NCBI GenBank assembly: GCA_003240695.1
Contig: QFNC01000066.1
Span: forward strand, 1-6,979
Reading direction: 5' to 3'
From: Pseudoxanthomonas suwonensis
GTDB taxonomy: Bacteria; Pseudomonadota; Gammaproteobacteria; Xanthomonadales; Xanthomonadaceae
DNA length: 6,979 nt
Each line of letters begins with the position of its first letter. The first letter of the stretch is position 1. A model generated the notes under the pieces. It made no database searches. It was given only the letters and a program-made list of their open reading frames with translations, and was not told where the DNA came from. Made by a program: the position numbers and the translations under genes. This document shows, piece by piece, positions 1-6,979 of the stretch.

Positions 1-3328
<3,328 letters not shown>

Positions 3329-3341
3329 GCGCGTCGCAGCA

Positions 3342-3371
3342 CGAAACGGCCGGGGCAACCCGGCCGTTTCG
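3342..3371 (+). terminator. Hairpin downstream of rpoC, probable intrinsic terminator
   Basis: The 13-base arm CGAAACGGCCGGG (3342-3354) is perfectly complementary to CCCGGCCGTTTCG (3359-3371), with a GCAA tetraloop of the stable GNRA class. It starts 13 bases after the rpoC stop. The right arm ends in TTT before a final CG, but no long U tract follows, so the terminator is recognised by stem strength and position. It probably ends the rplKAJL-rpoBC type transcript. Leaky read-through into the str operon is possible. The arm is symmetrical, so the hairpin would also form in antisense RNA. Confidence 0.8.
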
Positions 3372-3403
3372 CATGCAGCGGTCGACCCTGCCGCACTCAG
3401 CGC

Positions 3404-3432
3404 TTGAGATGCGGTGGCCGGTCCTCTAGAAT
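3404..3432 (+). promoter_or_regulatory. Candidate sigma70 promoter P1 upstream of rpsL
   Basis: TTGAGA (3404-3409, five of six consensus bases) is followed after exactly 17 bases by TAGAAT (3427-3432, five of six). Transcription would start near 3439. The bases just after the -10 box are GC-rich (GCGTCG), the discriminator type associated with stringent, growth-rate-controlled promoters in gammaproteobacteria. P1 lies 32 bases beyond the rpoC terminator hairpin and about 250 bases before rpsL. It could drive the str operon through a long structured leader, or a separate small RNA. This is a sequence match only; no start site has been mapped. Confidence 0.6.
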
Positions 3433-3438
3433 GCGTCG

Positions 3439-3546
3439 ATTCGGAGGCCTTCGGGCTTCCCAGTACCCGAAAAGCGGAACCAGGCAGGTCCGCGTGTTCG
3501 GTCCACGGTAGGACGGGGTATCGGAATGCGGCCTCGGCCGTGTTTC
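3439..3546 (+). ncRNA. Possible structured leader or small RNA between P1 and P2
   Basis: This non-coding stretch starts where P1 would initiate and can fold in several places. A 7-bp hairpin with one G-U pair and a UUCG loop lies at 3443-3460. A hairpin with one bulged A and a 5-base AGGCA loop lies at 3474-3493. A GTCC/GGAC stem with a 6-base loop lies at 3501-3514. A 10-pair stem with three wobbles, loop CTCG, lies at 3523-3546. Segments 3463-3468 and 3516-3521 can pair to enclose the second and third hairpins. I do not recognise it as 4.5S, 6S, RNase P, tmRNA or tRNA. It may be a 5' leader of rpsL, a separate short RNA, or chance pairing in GC-rich DNA. Confidence 0.3.
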
Positions 3547-3547
3547 C

Positions 3548-3560
3548 CGCATGGCATGCG
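3548..3560. repeat. Perfect 13-bp palindrome abutting the P2 -35 box
   Basis: CGCATGGCATGCG is perfectly self-complementary around its central G (CGCATG-G-CATGCG). It ends at the base immediately before the TTGACG box of P2. A dyad in this position could be an operator or activator site for a dimeric DNA-binding protein. A related but non-palindromic copy of the surrounding sequence (GTGTT-CCGGATGGCATGTG) occurs at 3600-3618, just after the expected P2 start. The role is inferred from position only; no known binding consensus was recognised. Confidence 0.4.
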
Positions 3561-3590
3561 TTGACGGGAACGTCGAACGCAGGCTATACT
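3561..3590 (+). promoter_or_regulatory. Promoter P2, the likely main str operon promoter
   Basis: TTGACG (3561-3566, five of six consensus bases) and TATACT (3585-3590, five of six) are separated by 18 bases. This is the best sigma70-type match in the gap. Initiation would fall near 3597 and leave a leader of about 85 bases before the rpsL ATG. The bases after the -10 box are T-rich (TTTTCG), unlike the GC-rich discriminator of P1, so the two promoters may respond differently to ppGpp. It lies directly upstream of rpsL on the same strand with no other gene between, so it most simply serves rpsL-rpsG-fusA-tuf. Confidence 0.8.
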
Positions 3591-3625
3591 TTTTCGTCTG
3601 TGTTCCGGATGGCATGTGCCCGCGT

Positions 3626-3660
3626 CCGAAGCATCCCAACCGTAATCGCACAGGCTTCGG
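3626..3660 (+). promoter_or_regulatory. Hairpin in the rpsL leader
   Basis: CCGAAGC (3626-3632) is perfectly complementary to GCTTCGG (3654-3660), leaving a 21-base loop. It would form inside the leader of any transcript from P1 or P2 and ends 21 bases before the rpsL start codon. It could stabilise the mRNA or present a regulatory loop. Structured rpsL leaders are known from some other bacteria, but I cannot equate this one with any described family. The long loop lowers confidence that it is functional. Confidence 0.35.
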
Positions 3661-3681
3661 CCTCAACGCATAGAAGACCGC

Positions 3682-4056
3682 ATGGCAACGATCAACCAGC
3701 TGGTGCGCAAGCCGCGCAATCCTGAAACCTACAAGAGCCCTTCGCCGGCGCTCGCCAACTGCCCGCAGCGGCGCGGCGTGTGCACCCGCGTGTACACCAC
3801 CACGCCGAAGAAGCCCAACTCGGCGTTGCGCAAGGTCGCCAAGGTGCGCCTCACCAACGGCTACGAAGTCATTTCATACATCGGTGGCGAAGGCCACAAC
3901 CTGCAGGAGCACAGCGTGGTGCTGATCCGCGGCGGCCGCGTCAAGGACCTGCCGGGCGTGCGCTACCACACCGTGCGCGGCTCGCTGGACGCCGCCGGCG
4001 TGGCCAAGCGTCGCCAGGCCCGTTCCAAGTACGGTGCCAAGCGTCCGAAGTCCTGA
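3682..4056 (+). CDS. rpsL: 30S ribosomal protein S12
   Basis: Complete gene of 124 residues, the usual S12 length. S12 sits at the decoding centre of the 30S subunit and contributes to tRNA selection accuracy. The conserved core is present: QRRGVCTRVYTTTPKKPNSALRK at about 29-51, GGEGHNLQEHSV at 68-79, RGGRVKDLPGVRYHTVRG at 83-100 and the C-terminal RSKYGAKRPKS. Lys43 and Lys88, classic sites of streptomycin-resistance changes, and Pro91 have the drug-sensitive residues. Asp89 is the residue methylthiolated by RimO in E. coli. Residues 13-22 (NPETYKSPSP) differ from E. coli but fit a Xanthomonadales-like variant. The start is fixed by the family N-terminus MATINQLVRKP. The ribosome binding site is weak (AGAAGA at 3672-3677). 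It is the first gene of the str operon, downstream of P1 and P2, with rpsG 92 bases further on. Confidence 0.99.
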   Translation: MATINQLVRKPRNPETYKSPSPALANCPQRRGVCTRVYTTTPKKPNSALRKVAKVRLTNGYEVISYIGGEGHNLQEHSVVLIRGGRVKDLPGVRYHTVRGSLDAAGVAKRRQARSKYGAKRPKS

Positions 4057-4059
4057 TTC

Positions 4060-4077
4060 GGGGCCGGTCCCGGCCCT
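4060..4077 (+). promoter_or_regulatory. GC-rich hairpin just after the rpsL stop codon
   Basis: GGGCCG (4061-4066) pairs with CGGCCC (4071-4076) around a GTCC loop, with a possible flanking G-U pair (4060 with 4077). It begins three bases after the rpsL TGA. No U tract follows, so full termination is unlikely. In E. coli the rpsL-rpsG gap is where S7 binds its own mRNA to repress translation, so this hairpin is a candidate part of an equivalent element. It could equally be a processing or stability element. Confidence 0.4.
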
Positions 4078-4148
4078 GCGCGTGTTCTTCCCTTCCATTC
4101 CACATCCGTGATCGCGCTCCGGCGCATCCGCTCCATCCGGTAATCCAC

Positions 4149-4622
4149 ATGTCCCGCAAAGGTTCCGCACCCCAGCGCGCCATCCTGCCCGATCCCAAGC
4201 ACGGCAGCGAAACCATCGCGCGCTTCATCAACATGGTCATGCAAAGCGGCAAGAAGTCCGTGGCCGAGAAGATCGTCTACGGCGCCATGGACGTCATCGG
4301 CGAGAAGAACGGCAGCGCCAACGCGCTCGAACTGGTCGAGAAGGCGCTCGGCAACGTGTCGCCGGCGGTGGAAGTGAAGTCCCGCCGCGTCGGCGGTGCC
4401 ACCTACCAGGTGCCGGTGGAAGTGCGCGCGTCGCGCCGCACCGCGCTGGCGATGCGCTGGGTGATCGAATCGGCGCGCAAGCGCGGCGAGAACTCGATGC
4501 CGCGCAAGCTTGCCGGCGAACTGCTGGATGCCTCGGAAAACCGCGGCGGCGCCATCAAGAAGCGCGAGGAAACGCACCGCATGGCCGAGGCCAACAAGGC
4601 CTTCGCGCATTACCGCTGGTAA
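4149..4622 (+). CDS. rpsG: 30S ribosomal protein S7
   Basis: Complete gene of 157 residues ending AHYRW. S7 is a primary 16S rRNA-binding protein that nucleates assembly of the 30S head and lies near the E site and mRNA exit. Family blocks seen: ILPDPKHGSETIARFINMVMQSGKKSVAEKIVYGA at about 13-47, VEVKSRRVGGATYQVPVEVR, RRTALAMRWVIESARKRGENSM, and the C-terminal GGAIKKREETHRMAEANKAFAHYRW. The frame is open far upstream across rpsL, but family members of this group begin MSRKGS, which fixes the ATG at 4149. No Shine-Dalgarno sequence is evident before it (GGTAATCCAC precedes the ATG), so translation may depend on coupling to rpsL or another mechanism. In E. coli S7 is the autogenous repressor of this operon. 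GSANA at about 54-58 looks about two residues longer than recalled Xanthomonas S7. fusA follows after 117 bases. Confidence 0.99.
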   Translation: MSRKGSAPQRAILPDPKHGSETIARFINMVMQSGKKSVAEKIVYGAMDVIGEKNGSANALELVEKALGNVSPAVEVKSRRVGGATYQVPVEVRASRRTALAMRWVIESARKRGENSMPRKLAGELLDASENRGGAIKKREETHRMAEANKAFAHYRW

Positions 4623-4632
4623 ACCGGCTGCT

Positions 4633-4648
4633 GCGGGCTGCGGCCCGC
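4633..4648 (+). promoter_or_regulatory. First hairpin in the rpsG-fusA gap
   Basis: GCGGGC (4633-4638) is perfectly complementary to GCCCGC (4643-4648) around the 4-base loop TGCG, 10 bases after the rpsG stop. GCTG at 4627-4630 and CAGC at 4653-4656 could add an outer stem. There is no following U tract. It may mark the 3' end of the rpsG coding part of the mRNA, protect it from decay or take part in processing. Confidence 0.4.
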
Positions 4649-4672
4649 GCGCCAGCTCCGCGCATCGTCGAC

Positions 4673-4690
4673 GGCCGCCGCAAGGCGGCC
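4673..4690 (+). promoter_or_regulatory. Second hairpin in the rpsG-fusA gap, GCAA tetraloop
   Basis: GGCCGCC (4673-4679) pairs perfectly with GGCGGCC (4684-4690) around GCAA, a GNRA-type tetraloop like that of the rpoC terminator. It lies 49 bases before the fusA start. No U run follows, so complete termination is unlikely in an operon that continues into fusA. Attenuation, RNA processing or mRNA stability are the likelier roles. Confidence 0.45.
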
Positions 4691-4728
4691 ATCGCCCATC
4701 CGGAACGACCGTTCACACGACTACAGAC

Positions 4729-4742
4729 GAGAGACGACCGTG
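4729..4742 (+). promoter_or_regulatory. Weak ribosome binding site and GTG start of fusA
   Basis: The purine stretch GAGAGA (4729-4734) precedes the GTG at 4740-4742 by five bases. The family N-terminus ARTTPIERYRNFGIMAHIDAGK begins immediately after this GTG, and no better in-frame ATG lies nearby upstream, so GTG is the start despite the poor match to AGGAGG. Confidence 0.65.
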
Positions 4743-6830
4743 GCCCGCACCACTCCCATCGAGCGTTACCGCAACTTCGGCATCATGGCCCACATCGACG
4801 CCGGCAAGACCACCACGTCCGAGCGCATCCTGTTCTACACCGGCGTCAACCACAAGTTGGGTGAAGTGCACGAAGGTGCCGCCACCATGGACTGGATGGA
4901 ACAGGAGCAGGAGCGCGGCATCACCATCACCTCGGCCGCGACCACCGCGTTCTGGAAGGGCATGGACAAATCGTTGCCCGAGCACCGCCTGAACATCATC
5001 GATACCCCCGGGCACGTCGACTTCACCATCGAGGTGGAGCGCTCCCTGCGCGTGCTCGATGGCGCGGTGTTCGTGCTGTGCGCCGTGGGCGGCGTGCAGC
5101 CGCAGTCCGAAACCGTGTGGCGCCAGGCGAACAAGTACAAAGTGCCGCGCATGGCGTTCGTCAACAAGATGGACCGCACCGGCGCCAACTTCGACAAGGT
5201 GGTGGAACAGCTGAAGTCGCGCCTGGGTGCGTACCCGGTGCCGATGCAGGTGCCGGTGGGTGCCGAGGACGACTTCGAAGGCGTCATCGACCTGCTGAAG
5301 ATGAAGTCCATCATCTGGAACATGGAAGACAAGGGCACCACCTTCACCTATGGCGACATCCCGGCGCATCTGCAGGACCAGGCCGAAACCGCGCGCAGCT
5401 TCATGGTCGAGGCCGCGGCCGAGGCCAATGAAGAACTGATGGAAAAATACCTGGAAAGCGGCGAACTGAGCGAGGACGAAATCGTAGCCGGCATCCGCGA
5501 GCGCACCATCAAGACCGAAATCGTGCCGGTGTTCTGCGGAACCGCGTTCAAGAACAAGGGCGTTCAGGCCATGCTGGACGGCGTGGTGCAGCTGCTGCCG
5601 TCGCCGGTGGACGTGCCGCCGGTGCAGGGCACTGACGAGAACGAACAGGAAGCCAGCCGTCCGTCCGACGACAAGGCGCCGTTCTCGGCGCTGGCGTTCA
5701 AGATCATGACCGACCCGTTCGTGGGCTCGCTGACCTTCTTCCGCGTGTATTCGGGCGTGCTGAATTCGGGCGACCAGGTCTACAACCCGGTGAAGTCGAA
5801 GAAGGAGCGCGTGGGCCGCATCCTGCAGATGCACGCCAACAACCGCGAGGAAATCAAGGAAGTGCGCGCCGGCGACATCGCCGCGGCGGTGGGTCTGAAG
5901 GACGTCACCACCGGCGACACGCTGTGCGCGCAGGATCACGTCATCACTCTGGAACGGATGACGTTCCCGGAACCGGTGATCTCGATGGCGGTGGAACCGA
6001 AGACCAAGTCCGACCAGGAAAAGATGGGCATCGCCCTGGGTCGTCTGGCGCAGGAAGATCCGTCTTTCCGCGTGCGCACCGATGAGGAATCCGGCCAGAC
6101 CATCATCGCCGGCATGGGCGAGCTGCACCTGGATATCCTGGTGGACCGCATGAAGCGCGAGTTCAACGTTGAAGCCAACGTCGGCAAACCGCAGGTGGCT
6201 TACCGCGAAACCATCCGCAAGTCGGTCAAGTCCGAAGGCAAGTTCGTGCGCCAGTCCGGCGGCAAGGGCCAGTTCGGCCACGTGTGGCTGGAAATCAGCC
6301 CGCAGGAGCCGGGCGCTGGCTACGAATTCGAAAACGCCATCGTCGGCGGCGTGGTGCCGAAGGAATACATCCCGGCCGTGGACAAGGGCATCCAGGAAGC
6401 GATGTCCAGCGGCATCCTGGCCGGCTACCCCATCGTCGACATCAAGGTGAAGCTGGTCGACGGCTCCTACCACGAGGTCGACTCGTCGGAAATGGCGTTC
6501 AAGATCGCAGGGTCCATGGGCTTCAAGGACGGCTTCCACAAGGCCTCGCCGGTGCTGCTTGAGCCGATCATGAAGGTCGAGATCGTCACCCCGGAAGACT
6601 ACCTGGGCGACGTGATGGGCGACGTGTCACGCCGCCGCGGGATCCTGCAGGGCCAGGACGACAGCCCGTCGGGCAAGATCATCAACGCGATGATCCCGCT
6701 GGGCGAGATGTTCGGCTATGCCACCACGCTGCGCTCGATGTCGCAGGGTCGTGCCACCTTCACCATGGAATTCGACCACTACGCCGAAGCGCCGGCCAAC
6801 ATCGCCGAAGCGGCGATGAAGAAAGGCTGA
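4740..6830 (+). CDS. fusA: Translation elongation factor G
   Basis: Complete gene of 696 residues with a GTG start. EF-G is the cytosolic GTPase that drives tRNA-mRNA translocation and, with RRF, ribosome recycling. GTPase motifs are all intact: G1 AHIDAGKTT at 17-25, switch I RGITITSA at 59-66, G3 DTPGH at 88-92 with the catalytic-type His92, G4 NKMD at 142-145 and the G5-type CGTAF at 266-270. Domain II follows from about 290 and domain III from about 410. Domain IV contains SGGKGQFGHVW at 506-516 and the later GFHKASPVLLEP segment. Domain V (RRGILQGQD onward) runs to the C-terminus AAMKKG. Length matches bacterial EF-G (about 700), and no truncation or substituted key residue is seen. It is the third gene of the str operon and tuf follows 51 bases downstream. 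The N-terminal sequence closely resembles the main EF-G of Xanthomonas relatives, so it is unlikely to be a divergent EF-G2-type paralogue. Confidence 0.99.
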   Translation: MARTTPIERYRNFGIMAHIDAGKTTTSERILFYTGVNHKLGEVHEGAATMDWMEQEQERGITITSAATTAFWKGMDKSLPEHRLNIIDTPGHVDFTIEVERSLRVLDGAVFVLCAVGGVQPQSETVWRQANKYKVPRMAFVNKMDRTGANFDKVVEQLKSRLGAYPVPMQVPVGAEDDFEGVIDLLKMKSIIWNMEDKGTTFTYGDIPAHLQDQAETARSFMVEAAAEANEELMEKYLESGELSEDEIVAGIRERTIKTEIVPVFCGTAFKNKGVQAMLDGVVQLLPSPVDVPPVQGTDENEQEASRPSDDKAPFSALAFKIMTDPFVGSLTFFRVYSGVLNSGDQVYNPVKSKKERVGRILQMHANNREEIKEVRAGDIAAAVGLKDVTTGDTLCAQDHVITLERMTFPEPVISMAVEPKTKSDQEKMGIALGRLAQEDPSFRVRTDEESGQTIIAGMGELHLDILVDRMKREFNVEANVGKPQVAYRETIRKSVKSEGKFVRQSGGKGQFGHVWLEISPQEPGAGYEFENAIVGGVVPKEYIPAVDKGIQEAMSSGILAGYPIVDIKVKLVDGSYHEVDSSEMAFKIAGSMGFKDGFHKASPVLLEPIMKVEIVTPEDYLGDVMGDVSRRRGILQGQDDSPSGKIINAMIPLGEMFGYATTLRSMSQGRATFTMEFDHYAEAPANIAEAAMKKG

Positions 6831-6866
6831 TCCGGTTTCAATCCACTCAATTCGCAATCACGCAAC

Positions 6867-6871
6867 TAAGG
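6867..6871 (+). promoter_or_regulatory. Ribosome binding site of tuf
   Basis: TAAGG (6867-6871) lies 10 bases before the tuf ATG and is the only Shine-Dalgarno-like purine run in the 51-base fusA-tuf gap. The spacing is slightly long but usable. No promoter or terminator is evident in this gap, so tuf is most simply expressed from the operon transcript. Promoters inside fusA, as known in E. coli, cannot be excluded. Confidence 0.55.
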
Positions 6872-6881
6872 CAGAGCAGAC

Positions 6882-6979
6882 ATGGCAAAGGGCAAGTTCG
6901 AGCGCACCAAGCCCCACGTGAACGTGGGCACGATCGGTCACGTGGACCACGGCAAGACGACGCTGACGGCGGCGCTGAC
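6882..6979 (+). CDS. tuf: Translation elongation factor Tu (partial, C-terminus outside window)
   Basis: The first 32 codons and two bases of EF-Tu, running off the window end. EF-Tu is the GTPase that brings aminoacyl-tRNA to the ribosomal A site. The visible N-terminus MAKGKFERTKPHVNVGTIGHVDHGKTTLTAAL contains the complete G1 P-loop GHVDHGKT at residues 19-26. The ATG is fixed by the family N-terminus. Many gammaproteobacteria carry two near-identical tuf genes; position after fusA makes this the str-operon copy (tufA-like), and a second copy cannot be judged here. The remaining 360 or so residues are not seen. Confidence 0.98.
   Translation, partial: MAKGKFERTKPHVNVGTIGHVDHGKTTLTAAL

Noticed and set aside
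3439..3546. Identification of the structured stretch as 4.5S (SRP) RNA because of CAGGCAGGTCCG
   Set aside because: The hallmark GGAAGGAAGCAG segment of SRP RNA is absent, so the resemblance to CAGGTCAGGTCCG is superficial.
3397..3666. 89-codon open frame on the - strand in the rpoC-rpsL gap
   Set aside because: Low-complexity Arg/Pro-rich translation with no recognisable family. I saw no - strand promoter matched to it.
3414..3725. 103-codon open frame across the rpoC-rpsL gap
   Set aside because: It overlaps promoter P2 and the rpsL start, resembles no known protein and has no ribosome binding site. The stretch is better read as regulatory DNA.
3682..4056. Streptomycin-resistance substitutions in S12
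   Set aside because: Lys43, Lys88 and Pro91 are all the ordinary sensitive-type residues.
3780..4148. Upstream in-frame extension of rpsG across rpsL
   Set aside because: The extension is an out-of-frame reading of rpsL. S7 proteins of this group begin at MSRKGS, fixing the start at 4149.
4713..6539. 608-codon open frame antisense to fusA
   Set aside because: It mirrors the fusA codons. With G/C-rich third positions, stops are rare in this antisense frame, and the protein is His/Ala/Val/Leu-rich with no recognisable domain.

Overview
The window carries part of the conserved bacterial transcription and translation core. In order, all on the + strand, it holds the 3' four-fifths of rpoC (RNA polymerase beta'), then the complete str operon genes rpsL (S12), rpsG (S7) and fusA (EF-G), then the first 32 codons of tuf (EF-Tu). 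The proteins read as gammaproteobacterial: the beta' subunit carries the large SI3 insertion in its trigger loop. The S12, S7 and EF-G sequences (S7 starting MSRKGS, EF-G starting ARTTPIERYRNFG) look most like the Xanthomonadales (Lysobacter, Luteimonas, Xanthomonas, Stenotrophomonas group). The high GC content and strong G/C preference at third codon positions agree. This placement rests on recalled family sequences, not a search.

Layout: rpoC ends at 3328. A 13-bp perfect hairpin with a GCAA loop (3342-3371) follows and probably separates the rpo and str transcription units. The 353-base rpoC-rpsL gap is the richest non-coding part of the window. It holds two good sigma70-type promoters. 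P1 is TTGAGA-17-TAGAAT at 3404-3432, and P2 is TTGACG-18-TATACT at 3561-3590. Between them is a stretch that can fold into several hairpins, including one capped by UUCG. A 13-bp perfect palindrome abuts the P2 -35 box, and a further hairpin lies in the rpsL leader.

The genes rpsL, rpsG, fusA and tuf are spaced by 92, 117 and 51 bases and are very likely co-transcribed. The rpsL-rpsG and rpsG-fusA gaps contain GC-rich hairpins that could serve autoregulation, RNA processing or partial attenuation. S12 and S7 are small-subunit ribosomal proteins, EF-G drives translocation and EF-Tu delivers aminoacyl-tRNA, so the operon coordinates ribosome and elongation-factor supply. The upstream beta' subunit makes the RNA polymerase that transcribes them.

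I found no mobile element, CRISPR array, tRNA or rRNA gene, defence system or foreign-looking gene. The coding content is ordinary. The observations worth a second look are all in the intergenic regulatory DNA, and none amounts to a demonstrated new system.
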